Below are positions 48,450-60,250 of a stretch of DNA of 64,000 nt, piece by piece. Each line of letters starts with the position of its first letter. Position 1 is the first letter of the stretch. Under the pieces are notes generated by a model. The model did no database searches. It was not told the origin of the DNA and saw only the letters and a list, made by a program, of their open reading frames with translations. The DNA is from Rhexocercosporidium sp. MPI-PUGE-AT-0058 (taxonomy: Eukaryota > Ascomycota > Leotiomycetes > Helotiales): contig JAGTJL010000024.1 of NCBI GenBank assembly GCA_020746875.1, forward strand, positions 1 to 64,000, read 5' to 3'. The position numbers were made by a program, and so were the translations under genes.

Positions 48450-51400
48450 AGGCAGTGTTATTAACATCCCTTTATTATTCGCACTTATCCTTAAGGGGAA
48501 GAATACGAAAAAAGCGAGGATAAAGAAATACTTAATATTTAAGATAATTTAACGTATAAACTTAAGGAAACCTTAAAAGTTAAGCTTTCCGATATCTTTT
48601 AAAGAAACCGAAGGGACTTAAAGACTTTTATTCTTTAAGTAAAACTTTATTAATATTTTAACGACGATAAGTTTTTTATTAATAAAAGCTACGTCCTTTA
48701 GACAATATTATACCTTAAAGGCGAGGCTATATAATGAATCGAGCCGTTCCTTAGGGACTACTTCGAATACAAAGCTACTTACGAAGTTATATTCGCTATA
48801 CAAATTATATTTAAAACCTAAAAAGGATTCAAAAAGAAGATTCAGTAAATGTTTAGCGATATTAACGAGGTTAAGACAGCGGAAACCTACTTATACGGCT
48901 TAAAATAAGTTAATAATATAATGGCTTACGCTATAGAATTTTAAAAGCACGTTAATAAGACTAGTTAAAACTCTTAATTACTTATTAATTATTACCGACG
49001 AGGGCTTAAGGATTATATTTAACTAAAGCTTATTAAAATTGACCTTTAAGCAAAGGATATTCTTATTTTTATTAAGTAAACCGTCCGAATTAATAACCGC
49101 TTATATAAGTTTAAATGTAAATAATAAATATACGTAAGAAGGGGCTAAAAGTAGTCTGGCTATCGATAGAACGAGGGACGTCGACGATAAAGTAATCCTA
49201 AAGATAATTAATAATTAAATCCTATAAAGTGCGACGCTACTTATAAAAAAGGAAAAGGCAAAGCACGATAAAGGAGATTATTAAAGGAAGTTATAAATAA
49301 GCGACGTAAGAAAAAACTATATTATAAATATAACTTTTTAAGGCATATAATAAGCTCTTACCGTAAGAAAGGCATTAAGAAAAGGCAAGTTAACTTTATA
49401 AGATAAAAGGCGTATAATATTATCGATATACTCCTTCCTTTTCCACTAAAAGAAGTTTAAATTAACGCTACTTACCGTTATATAATAATAAACGAGCTTA
49501 ACGCTAATCATATCGACAATTAAATTAAGAGTAACGGCGGTAAAGAAAATAATAAGTAAAGCGAAATAAATAATAATTATATCCGCTAATATATAATAAG
49601 ACCTAAGTTCAGTAACTAGACTTAATAAGACGAGCAATACGTTTAATAATAAGTATTCGAGACTATACGTAAGGCATAAAGCCTAAAAGACATGACTAAT
49701 GTCGAAAGAAGCGAGGACTCGTAGTATTAAGGTAACGCTATGTTACTAAGATTAGCGTTCGCCGAACCCTAAGAATATAAGGTCTAGCGAGTCACGTAAC
49801 GAGAAGAATATCCCACGCGTAAGGCTCTTAATATAAGGTATTAGACAAACGTCGATATAAAAGCTATTTATATTAAACCAGGAGTCGTCTTACGCGGAGG
49901 GCCGTAATAAAGCGAGGAATACAAGGTAGTTTTTTAAAGTAATTTACGTATTACTTAAAGAATAATAGACGTCGAAAATAATGTCTTTCGAATGTACGTT
50001 TAGCTTATTTTAGCTAATAAAATACCGTTTTAATAAACGGCGACATAAATAAACGTAAGAAACGTATAAAAAATTATCGCCGAGACGCTACAAAACCGAA
50101 TATAAGTTAACTCGCGAGACGACTTAAAAACTTATTATAAAAGATTATTTAAACTATTTATACCCCTGGAGACATATTAACTATATCGTATTCTTTACGA
50201 GGATCCGGAGAACCGGCAATAAGAAAACATATTAACTAAAGAAGTCTACGTCAAAGGAATAGATTTATATACGCTCGTAGCTATAGGGAAAGATAATTAC
50301 CTGACCCTCGACGTCGATATTAAAAAAGTAAAACTATAGATTATAATAAACTCTAAAGCATAAAGGAATTTTATATTTCTTACTATTATAATCTAATATT
50401 TCTTACTTATTAAAGTCAAAAAGGACAGGTATTAATTAATACTCGCCGACGGAAGACTTGCCGCGAACGGCCTAATCGACGTATAAATAAAGGTATTATA
50501 TATAGGAATCGGCGGATACTTTAAATATATTTAATTCGATATAATTAAGATTAAAAGACACGATATTATCTTAAGATTATTATAAATACAATTTTATAAC
50601 TTTAAGATCGATTAAAAAACGTAAAAGCCAGAATTCAGTAATTATAAGGATTGTTTTTAAGACAAGAAATCAATAAAAGGCTTAAAAGAATTAAGCGCAA
50701 TTTTTAAGAAAAAGTTAAGGGACGAGGTAACGACCCCCGTGACGAACGATATACCGTTAAAATATAAATAATTTAAGGCATTATTTAAAGAGGAATTAAG
50801 CAGCAGCGCCTTACTTAAATACTAAGATTATAATTATTAAATTAAGTTAATTAAAGGTATAAAGCTAATATTTTAATTATTACGGGAATATTTAACTACA
50901 GACTTAATAATAATTAAGAAATATATTAATAAAAACTTAACGAAATGATTTATTCGAGAGTCTAAATCCCCTTAAGGGAATAACGTCCTCTTTATCTTAA
51001 AGAAGGACGGCGGACGAAGAGTGTATATCGACTACCGTCGACTAAATAAGGCCATAAAGAAAGATTATTACGCACTACCCTTAGCTAAGGAGTTACGCGA
51101 CAGGCTCAGCGGCGCTAAGATCTTTACTTAATTAAATTTACGAGGCGCGTATAACTTCGTAAAAATAATAAAAAGAAAAAAGGAAAAAATAGTATTTTAT
51201 ATACGTTTCGGTTATTATAAATACACGGTTATACCTTTTAAATTAATTAACGCGCTTATTATATTTTAGCGTTTAATTAATAATATTCTGCGATAATACT
51301 TAAACGTAATATATATATATTATTTAAATAATATTTTAATTTATTTTAAAATAAAAGAATAATACGTAAAAGACGTTATAATAATATTAAAAAAGTTAGA

Positions 51401-53650
51401 GGCTTTTTAATACTCTTAAAACTCGAGAAATATTACTTTTATAAAGAAAAGGTTACTTTCTTAAGCTACGTAATAACTATTATAAGACTAATTATAAACC
51501 CTTAAAAAGTTAAGGCAGTCGTTAAATAAGTTAAACTTATAAATGTTAAGAAAATACAGTCCTTTTTAAGATTTGCTAACTTTTACTGACGATTTATTCG
51601 GAATTATTCGAAAATCGCCGCTTTACTCACGGAGTTAATATATAAAAACAAAAGCTTCGACTAAAGTAATAAAATAAAAACAGCTTTCCGAGGCCTTAAG
51701 AAAGCCTTTGTTAAGGAACTAGTCCTTATGTCCTTCGATTTAAATAAGGAAATTATAATAAAGACAAACGCTTCCGATTATATTATTAAAGCCGTGTTAA
51801 GCTAACCGGGCGAAGACGGCAAATAGTAACTAGTCGTATATCATTTGCGGAAACTCTTATTAATAAAACTTAATTACGATATTTATAATAAAGAATTATT
51901 AAGAGTTATAGACGTAATACGTAAATAAAAGGTCTATTTTAAGGGATTGCCTCATAAAGTACAAATCTTAACGGATTATAAAAATCTTATTTATTTTATA
52001 ATTATTAAAGAACTAAATCGACGACAGGTTCGATAATACGAAATACTCTTTATAATTAAGCTTCGATTTTTATATATTAAAGGAACGGAAAACGCTAAGG
52101 CCGACGCTTTTAATAAAAACCAGAATATTTCGTAAATAAAATATATAAGTCGCATACTATACTTAAAAGGGATAGTGACTCGCTAGTGGTTAATTATAAA
52201 CAGTTAATAACAATAAGCTAGGCCTCCGAGAAAACCTAAAAAGGCTACGCTAACGATTTAATAATAGCTAAATAAAAGAAATAGTTAGGCGAAGGGTTCT
52301 CTTTTACTAATATTAAAACTCTTTTATATTAAGGACGAGTTTATGTCCCTATTTAAAATAAGATAAATTTCGTTAAGAAATAATATAAGCTACCGGCTTA
52401 TAGATATTAAGAAATAACTAAAATATTATTAAAGCTCTTTAAAAAATATTATTTCCTAAGAATAAAAAAAATAATTAAAGACGTAGTCTTGTCTTATAAT
52501 ATATATATACGTAATAAAGCAAACCACTATACGCCGTATAAACTTATAAAGTCATTAACGATACCGCCACGCTTATAAAAGTTAATTGCTTTAGACTTTA
52601 TAATCGAATTATTATCTTTAAAAAACTTAATTATTAAGATTACTTACGATTCGATTTGCGTAATAACGGATAAGATAATAAAGTACGCGTATATAGTACT
52701 AATACTAAGCACGTAAAATGCGCTAATAATAGCGTAGGTATTCCTCTGAACGATTTTCGCGAATTACGGAATATTAAACGAAGTCATTTTAAATAAAGAT
52801 AAGCTCTTTACCTCGAAGTTCTGGAAAATATTAGTATTACTTTTAAAGATAAAACAGAAAATATTAATAGCGTTTTATTCTTAAACTAACGGCTAAATAA
52901 AACAAATTAATTAAATAATAAAAACTTATTTTTAATGTTACGTAAATTATAAATAAGACGACTAAGTTTAATTACTCTTAATCGCCTAATTTATATATAA
53001 TAATATAGATTAAGAAACTATTAAAGTATTACTATTTTATGCGAATTATAAATATAACCCGACGGCATATAATACACTAATCGCGGGTTAAGGGACTGCG
53101 TATAAAGCTATATTATAAAAGGATAAGCTTAGGCAATTGCATAACGAATTATTAACGGATATTTTATTTATTATATAAAGATTAGTTATTTATTATAATA
53201 AAAAGCGTAATATAAGATTAACGCTAAAAGAGGGGGATAAGGTTTATTTATTTAAAAAGAATATTACGATTAAGCGATTAAATAATAAATTAAATTATAA
53301 AAAGTTAAGATTATTTAAAATTATAAAGGTTAAAGGACTAGTTAATTACTAATTAATACTTCCGAAAATTATAAATATCCACTCGGTATTTTATATATTT
53401 CTCCTTAAACTAATATTGCCAGGGGCACTACCGGCCCTTATTACAAAAGTATAGTCGGTGAATTTAAACGCCGAATATAACGTCGAAATTATTTTAAATT
53501 ATTAATATTTCCGCGGTATTATTAAATACTTAATTAAGTAAAAAGGGTACTTATAATTAAAAAATACTTAAGAACTTAAGTTTAACTTTTATTACTTTAA
53601 ACTCCTTTAAGGTTTTTATTTTCGAAATTTAAAACTATTTAAAAGAAAGG
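48450..53650 (+). pseudogene. Gag-pol relic of copy B Gypsy element
   Basis: Plus-strand remains in the standard Gypsy order. Gag 48450-49400, with a CYYCN...GH-like knuckle near 49320. Protease about 50280-50640 (GKDNYLTLDVDI, LADGRLAANGLIDVQ, KRHDIILRLL). RT 50970-51360 (LFILKKDGGRRVYIDYRRLN, RLSGAKIFT, NNILIYF for the catalytic DD box). RNase H 51730-52130 (TNASDYIIKAVLS, LTDYKNLIYF). Integrase 52380-53050 (YNIYIRNKANHYTPY, LDFIIELLSL, VITDKIIKYAYIV). Many stops, nearly all explained by CAA/CAG/TGG to stop changes. Non-functional. Confidence 0.85.
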
Positions 53651-54148
53651 AAAGCCGAGGTTAGGCACGTCGACTTCCGCCTTAAAGAAAAACGCTAAGT
53701 AGGCGTCGGGCTCGAAGGTAGGGAACTAAAGATTAAGAATATCTTTAACGGGCTTAAAAGAAGGCGTTAAAAGACGAGCGAGGGCTACCGTCTTATTAAG
53801 TTTAAAGAGATACACCGGCCGATTAAGCTAAGAGAACTTTATTATATACTTTAAGGAATTATAATCGCTATATTTAAAACGAATATATTTAAAGTATTTC
53901 TTTAAAATAAATAAGTTTAAGAAATAAATACGAGAAAAGCTGCGGTAAAAAGAGTAAGGCTTTATACGGCGCGTGGCGCCCTCGATGCGAAGCGCGAGCT
54001 AAATGCGTTGTTTTTTTTTTGTTTAAGCGACGTTAAGTTTTTTTATAATTTTAAATATAATAAATAAAGAAAATAGCCGTTAATAGCTATTGACGTTTCT
54101 TAAGTTATATTTAAGCGTAGGGATTACGTTAAGCTAAGAAGGGGATAG

Positions 54149-54632
54149 TATTACGGACGCTTTTAAATAATTATTAAGTCTTAAGAGGAAATGTTTTAAG
54201 AGTTATTATAATCTTAGGAATCGAGTGGTTCTTAAGAGCGCGGCTCTTAAGAGTTAATAAAGTCTTAAGACCGACTTATACTTAAGGTATTTTATTTATA
54301 ATATAATCTTAAAAGTAGTATCGTGGCCGCGGGTTTTTGCGATTACGTATTACGTAATAAATCCTTAAATCTATAGATTTCTTAATAATAAAAGAGATTT
54401 AAAAATTTAAGGATTTAATATCTCGAGGAATTTAAGGGATTTAAAGAGAATAAAGGTTTTATATAAGATTAACACTTCTATTATTAAATAAGAGCTTTGT
54501 GTTTAATTAAAAATAATATCTTAACCATATTAGTTATTATTTATTCTATCGTACGTAATATACTTACTTCTTAATTATTAAGATTAATATAACCCACCGT
54601 ATCTACACCGAGTAAATACACGGACCGTGATA
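54149..54632 (+). repeat. 3' LTR of copy B Gypsy element
   Basis: 484 bp, starting TATTACGG directly after the polypurine tract and ending CCGTGATA before the CGACG duplication. Confidence 0.92.
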
Positions 54633-54637
54633 CGACG

Positions 54638-55672
54638 CTGGCATTATATTAGCTATTCTCACGCAACTAGTTCTCGAAATCGAAGATAAAGTTTTTTATA
54701 ATATAAATATCTTTATAAAAAGTATAAGGGAATTATTTATTTTACGGTTAATATACGGTTTACTTTTAACGTGCTTAATATTATATTATTAATAAACTTT
54801 ATAAATATAAATACGTATAACGATGTAAACGGCCTTCTACTCGGAGTAGCGGTCGTAATTCTTTTTACTTTTTTTATTAATATAATAGAAGAAGAGGTCG
54901 ACTAATATAGCTTTAAAGTATTAGCTGTAGGAATCTCTACGAGGCCAGTTCATAAGGTTATTAAATACAATAGCTTTAGGACGTTAAATAAAAGATATAA
55001 TAATAATAATATTAATAATTAATTAAAAAAAAAAAGAAAAAGAGAGACGGGAAGATAACGACGTATAAGCATAAGTATTATATATAAATAAGCTAAAAAG
55101 GAAAGGTTATTATTAACGCGACGAGAAGACTATTTATATATACGTCTCGGCGGGGGAATAAAGTCGTAATTACTACGTAATTATATTATTATATTTATAT
55201 TATTTATACTTTATTTACTTAGTAAATAAACGTAAATATATTATTAGCGCGTAACCTACCTATTACTTCGCCGACCGAAGATAACTCTTCAATAATAACG
55301 ATAATTATAGCACTCAGATATAAGTATAAGAACTCTTATATATACGCGCAAAGGTCTTATAATTAAAGTAAATATTTTTTATTATTTTATAAAGCTATTT
55401 TTATTTATTAAGTTAGTAATATTAATATATTATATAAAACAATTTATAAAGTAATCGGACGACGTCTAACGAACTAATCGCAGTGCAATACTATATACTT
55501 AACGCGGTAATTTAGATAATTATATTAATTTAATTAATTAAACCTATTAACCGGAATGCGATTGTCCGACTTACCGCGGCTTAGTCCTTGTTTAAGCGAC
55601 GCAAAGGCGTACCGACATATTATTAATTAAAGCATTAGTGTCGCGGACGCCACTATTAAGAAAAGGAATAGT
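54638..55672 (+). pseudogene. Post-integrase coding relic of composite Gypsy element, second part
   Basis: Continues the reading broken at 47882. 54820-55030 is open for many codons: DVNGLLLGVAVVILFTFFIN is followed by an acidic EEEVD, then SFKVLAVGISTRPVHKVI and an Asn-rich end. The first segment looks like a membrane-spanning helix. This position, after integrase and before the 3' LTR, is where some Gypsy lineages keep an extra ORF. Identity unknown. Confidence 0.4.
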
Positions 55673-55929
55673 TATTATATATATGCTTATTTATTTTATT
55701 TATACGGAATCGGGCTTATAGTATAAAGGGGCCGAGGCTTTTATAATATTAATAAAATCAGTCCTACTTATATATTTAATCACGCCGACGTTTTGCTTCC
55801 CCTTACGGGCAACCCCTTTTATATATACGCTTCTTTTCTAGACTTCTTCGAAGGCCAGAGATTAATTCTTTAAAAATAATTTACCCTGAACCTCTACGAA
55901 GCTTTGCTTACCGTAAACTCCATTTAACA
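55673..55929 (+). repeat. 3' LTR of composite Gypsy element
   Basis: 257 bp starting TATTATAT (RIPed TGTCATGT) and ending ATTTAACA, followed by the AATAC duplication. Confidence 0.88.
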
Positions 55930-55934
55930 AATAC

Positions 55935-56480
55935 GTTTTAATTAATAATTAAAAAGATTATTTCTTTTATAAATTAAAGGAAATAAAAAGCTTTTTAATA
56001 AAGTTATGTTTTAGCTCTTACAAATATAAAAAATAGGAGTTATAGCTTTAATAACGTATAATAATAATGAGATTTAAGTTAACTACTTTATAAATAAAAA
56101 CTTATAAAATAATTAAATATTTAGATTATTATTTTAAAATTAATTAGTATTAAAATAAAGGGATTAATATAAGTGAAAAGAGAATACTCGAAAAGGGGAA
56201 GTGATTAGTAAGAATATATTAAAGTAACGTGATTATTTAAAATAAAAAAAGGTATAAATATAAGTTAAAATAAATTAAAATTTAATTATAGATTATATTA
56301 AAGTTAATTCTTAAAGTAATATATAATAATTAAGATTTATATATATAAAATAGGTAAAATAATAAGCGGTTTTGGAATTACAAACGATTTTTAATAAAGG
56401 AATAAAGATTATTACGCTAAACTTTATTTATTATATGTATTTTTCGTTTATTATATAAGGGCTATTAATTATAGCTTTTG
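55935..56480. other. AT-rich RIP-degraded DNA, no gene seen
   Basis: Flank of the composite element; should continue the sequence it was inserted in. No reading frame or motif recognised. Confidence 0.5.
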
Positions 56481-56604
56481 CGTATTTTTGCTGTAATTCC
56501 CCAAAGGAAAAGCTGGAAATTAGGGACAGTTCTGTGACGTTGAATAGAGAACTGTCAACCTTCGGAGTCAAGACGATTTTAGAATACAGATAATTGAGGG
56601 TCTA

Positions 56605-56940
56605 ATGACTATGGGGAAAGAGGCACCGGGTACGCTGGATATCCCAAAAGAATCAGTGGATTCAAGGAAACGCCGCTCTTCCGGCATATCCCAAGACGCA
56701 TACAAAGTACCCATTTACCACCATCAGCAGGTCAAATTGAGTACAAGGTCTGACTGCTGGGCGTGCAAAGGAGGGAGGCTCTGGGAGGCTGCACCGCGCA
56801 AGAGAGTTGCTTTGGCAGAGAGAGCAATAAATGCTGGCCGTGATACTACGCGGAAGACCTCAATCTTTGGCTGCAAGCAATTTCAAGTTAACCTTTGTAA
56901 TAATAATCGTTGCTTTGACCTGTATCATAGAAAATCATAG
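56605..56940 (+). CDS. Hypothetical 111-residue ORF, doubtful
   Basis: An ATG-initiated frame in normal-GC DNA at the edge of the second gene island. It contains two Cys pairs too irregular to call a finger (CWAC and a later C...C). It has no recognised domain, signal peptide or membrane segment, and no intron is evident. It could be a chance ORF or the decayed start of a gene. The C-terminal end is Asn-rich. Confidence 0.25.
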   Translation: MTMGKEAPGTLDIPKESVDSRKRRSSGISQDAYKVPIYHHQQVKLSTRSDCWACKGGRLWEAAPRKRVALAERAINAGRDTTRKTSIFGCKQFQVNLCNNNRCFDLYHRKS

Positions 56941-56959
56941 AGTTATGGCATCCACAGGC

Positions 56960-57110
56960 TGATTTTCGGTGGGGGGATCGCTTTTGGCGATGCTCGCTTA
57001 ATTTAGTAGTTTGCTACAGGCTTTACAGGGCACTCCCATAGGCTCTTCAGCGACGTGAACTGAATCGCATTTAAGGGGATAGGATAGCCTTTAGATTCGG
57101 TTCCTTAACA
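56960..57110 (+). repeat. Fragment related to the DUF3435 element leader
   Basis: ttcagcg...gctgaatcgca(g/t)tt(a)aaggg(g)ataggata resembles 26190-26245, upstream of the right DUF3435 relic, with cgcttaatttagtagt resembling 26155. It keeps normal CpA/TpG, so it is a short unRIPed remnant. Confidence 0.5.
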
Positions 57111-57484
57111 CTCGACACGGAGGTATAGATCGTAGCCGTATAGATAATACTATACAAGAAGCGTAATACTTATATTCTGCGAGGCAGGAAAGATAGGAAG
57201 AATAAGCGCGAGCGCGAGACGATTACGGGGGGAAATGCGCGTTAGGAGGTGCGCGGGTCCAGTGTTGCGGGATCAACAACCCGATTAGGCAATGCGCAGT
57301 TAGACTTAGGAGGAGTGTAGTTAGATTTAGGGATATCCGTCAGTGATTGCGCCTCTGCGTCACGGGATCAACCTGCGCCTTCTCAGCCGTATCACGTCAA
57401 CTCTGAATTCCCATGGTCCCTCTTCTAGTTTACATCACTCCTGAGGCCCAGAGTCTCTGCAACGTCTCGACTCACGAACACGCC
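57111..57484. other. Upstream region of the HET pseudogene
   Basis: Mixed composition, with several short repeats (gatcaacaacccgatta, ttaggaggtgcg/ttaggaggagtg). Presumably held the HET promoter. No defined site. Confidence 0.4.
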
Positions 57485-59121
57485 ATGGCGACCCAGAAGC
57501 GGTATCGCTACACCCCTCTACCAGATTCGGAAACTCATATACGAATCCTTGCCATTGACCTCGAGCAATCCCATCTGCATTGCTCCCTCGAGATTCACCC
57601 TATCCTAGACGCCCCGCCTTTTGAAGCCTTATCATATGCTTGGGGCGACCAAGGTCCTACTTCATCGATTCTTTGTGAAGGAGCCAATCTCGCCGTCACT
57701 CCATATCTGTTGGGGGGCATCCAACAAATATTTGCCCTTAAGCGGCCGCAAAGGAGTCCAAAATATCTCTGGCTCAGGCGGAAAAGACGCCCATCGTCTG
57801 AAAACACATTGCGACTATGGATCGATGCCATCTGCATCAATCAAGCAGATGCAGATGAGAAAGCCTGCCAGATTCCCCTCATGACGAAGATATATCAGGA
57901 TGCGCAACGAGTCTTGGTGTGGCTAGGCCCAGCCGCGGATGGAAGTGCTAAGCTCCTTGACACTCTGGACAGTCTTACGAATCCACTTCGAAACGCAAAG
58001 GGAGTGATTGAACTCTCGGACAAAACTTTCGTATCAGCTGGCCTTCCTCCCCTCTCTGCCACCATCTGGAGCTCAGCCGCCGAGTTTCTCAGTAGGCCTT
58101 GGTTTCGGAGGCTTTGGATTATTCAGGAAGTTGTGCTTGCTCGAAAAGTGCTCTTTACTTGCGGAGACAGATGTATTGGCTTTGAGACGCTGCATGAGTT
58201 CCTTGAGGGTTTGACAAGATCTCGAATATGGCCTTCGCTTTTCCAAAGGGCGAGGCAGGCGAGTCAAGCCGAACGTGGGAGGCGTTCCATTTTGAACTTG
58301 GGTAACATGCGCATGCGTCTAGAATTTGGAGATGCAAGCCTTAACCTCTTGTTGGTTGAAACTCGCAACCTAATCTTTCTCCGTTCCGCCGGATCCGAAG
58401 AAAGGCCTCACATGTTGCCATCTTGGGTCCCAAATTGGAACAGCGCCACGACGACAACAGACGCTGGGAGTCACTTCAGTGCCGGAAACTGCAAAGATGG
58501 ATCGCTTCAGACATTTAGCAACGTGCTCCTAAACTCGACGAGTATCCAGCTTCGTGGACTTGAGCTTGGGACTATCACCGCCACGATACCTTTGGTATAC
58601 GGCAAAGTCGGCGGAGAAACAGAAGCAAGCGCGACGCGGACTCTGAAATCAATAGAGGACAGTTTATTGATATACAGTAGTACGCTTGCTTCTGGGAAAG
58701 ACGAAGAGACGATGCGGCGTTTTGCGCGGGTGCTGGTTGGGGATATCAAGGAGACTGTTTGGGAGATTTCAATTGGTACATGAGATACCTGAAACACTGG
58801 ATCAACGATAACGACGAAGAAGCGCACCAAGATCGGGCAATGGAGTATCGTAATCGATTCGTGACGAATCTGAATTCAACCTGGCAACACCGCTGCTTTT
58901 TCGTCACGGACAATGGCCACCTTGGACTGGCATCACTATCGTGCCGACCTGGACACAAGATATGCATCATCTTCGACACAACCAATCCGTTCGTTCTTCG
59001 CCCAGTCGAGAACAAAGACTCGTTCACCTTGGTCTGCGCGGCTTACGTCGATGGAATCATGTACGGCGAAGCAGTCAACGAGAGAAATTCAGCGAATGAT
59101 CGAATGGTCATCATTGAGTGA
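57485..59121 (+). pseudogene. Heterokaryon incompatibility (HET) domain gene, decayed
   Basis: The likely start is ATG at 57485 (MATQKRYRYTPLPD); an in-frame ATG at 57413 gives a less typical leader. The HET domain (PF06985) is clear: FEALSYAWGDQGPTSSILCE, LRLWIDAICINQADADEKA, QIPLMTKIYQDAQRVLVWLG and FLSRPWFRRLWIIQEVVLAR. After LLLVETRN the usual DPRDRVFALLGL segment is missing and the text jumps straight to LIFLRSAGSEERPHMLPSWV, an in-frame loss of roughly 50 residues. A frameshift near 58755 moves the C-terminal part (LASLSCRPGHKICIIF, YVDGIMYGEAV) into another frame, ending at 59121. HET proteins trigger cell death on fusion of unlike strains. Two independent lesions mark this copy as non-functional, unless a sequencing error explains the frameshift. 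Confidence 0.85.
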
Positions 59122-59650
59122 GCTATCGATACCAAGCAGAGCCCATCAAGGGGCCGGCGACGTTGCTTTTGAAATCGAAGGAAATGGTTGGGATTAGGGC
59201 AGGACTTCAAGGGAAGGGTGGAAAAGACGCCCGGTTTGCGTTGTAATAAACGGAGGATTCTTTGGGAACAACTGAAGTGCGTATAGAAGTCTTTTCGGCG
59301 TTGATGACCTTGCTGCATTTTTGACGACCTATGGGCTCATAACTTTGAGGAAGGAACAGAATTGTATGAACGGGTTGGGCACGCCTGCGAACGAGAGACT
59401 ATGGACGGCCGAGGAGACGTTGGTACTCCGCTGAAACTCGAGGTAAATTTGGCAAGATGAAAATCGGATTTACAATAAAGAACAGGAAACAGAAATGCAA
59501 GAATGATAACACTCGTCTGTGAGACCAGGCGTAAAGTAAAGACTCGTTCATATTGATACAAGTGTATTATACAATCTAGCCTTAGCTTCTACATGTGGTG
59601 CAATATACATTATAGCAGCGCTCAGAAGAACAACCGAGAACAGATGCAAT
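59122..59650. other. Intergenic DNA between two decayed genes
   Basis: Normal composition. No convincing frame; the small ORFs here are chance. Two converging 3' ends meet here. Confidence 0.5.
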
Positions 59651-60250
59651 TCAAGCAGCAACATGAATCCCCTTCGGCGTCTCCGGCTCGTATATCCTTG
59701 GTATCAGCCCCTCCGCCTGCGCAATATCTCCATCCATATCGTCCTTATTAACAATGAACAGTCCTTGAATCGCAGCGGTACTTGTATGCATATTCGGTTT
59801 CGTCTTCCCACTCTCGTCCGTGATCAAACCCAATTCCTCCAGTTTGGTCAAGATCAGGGCTCTTCCTAAGTTACCTTCGTCGATGTCACCGTAGAACCGA
59901 TCCCACATCTCTGCAGCTTGGTGCCTGGTAGCCTCGCCAATCCTCACGATCATATCGACTCGTCCGGGCCGGATCAGAGCTTCATCCAGTCGATCGATGT
60001 GATTCGCGGTGAGGAAAGTAGTCCTCTCTTCGCCTGCCGCGAGACTATCTAAGGCATTGAACAACCCAGAAAATGTGACCGTAGATCCGCTGTATCAATC
60101 AATAGCATATCACCCTGACTGACGTCATCCTCCTCAATCGTACTACCAGAGAGGTTACGGCGACGATTACTATACAGCTCAATAATGAGATCAGTGGTTT
60201 TGAGGTTTCTTATGCTTATGGCAATGGAACATCTTCCGAAAGAAGGGGTA
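59651..60250 (-). pseudogene. BCS1-type AAA ATPase, N-terminally truncated
   Basis: The minus strand encodes the second half of a BCS1-like AAA domain: VTFSGLFNALDSLAAGEERT, then TFLTANHIDRLDEALIRPGR (sensor and arginine-finger region) and VDMIVRIGEATRHQAAEMWD, ending ETPKGIHVAA at 59651. A good acceptor (GATACAG) precedes GSTVTFSG at 60089. Just upstream, 60190-60130 reads NRRRNLSGSTIEEDDVS, the variable loop seen between Walker B and this motif, in another frame. Walker A, Walker B and the BCS1 N-terminal domain are absent. BCS1 proteins are AAA translocases of the mitochondrial inner membrane, but fungi carry many divergent paralogues. Most likely a broken paralogue. Confidence 0.75.

Larger units (their letters stand above)
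47883..54632 (+). mobile_element. Complete nested Ty3/Gypsy retrotransposon (6750 bp, copy B)
   Basis: Two LTRs of exactly 484 bp (47883-48366 and 54149-54632), with TGTTACGG...CCGTAACA ends in the 5' LTR (RIP variants TATTACGG and CCGTGATA in the 3' LTR). They are flanked by a perfect duplication CGACG (47878-47882, 54633-54637). A polypurine tract (aagaaggggatag) abuts the 3' LTR. The interior carries gag, protease, RT, RNase H and integrase relics. It sits inside the composite Gypsy element, so it is the younger of the two. Confidence 0.93.
40682..55929 (+). mobile_element. Ty3/Gypsy LTR retrotransposon with nested insertions (15,248 bp composite)
   Basis: Two 257-bp LTRs (40682-40938 and 55673-55929) with TGTCATG...TTTAACA-type ends, flanked by a perfect duplication AATAC (40677-40681 and 55930-55934). 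A purine tract (aagaaaaggaatag) precedes the right LTR. Removing the nested Gypsy element (6750 bp) and solo LTR (312 bp) with one duplication each leaves an element of about 8.2 kb. Gag, RT, RNase H and integrase relics run in order on the plus strand. All are broken by RIP. Confidence 0.88.

Noticed and set aside
49446..49637. 63-codon hydrophobic minus-strand ORF
   Set aside because: Antisense to the plus-strand gag-pol relic of the Gypsy element.
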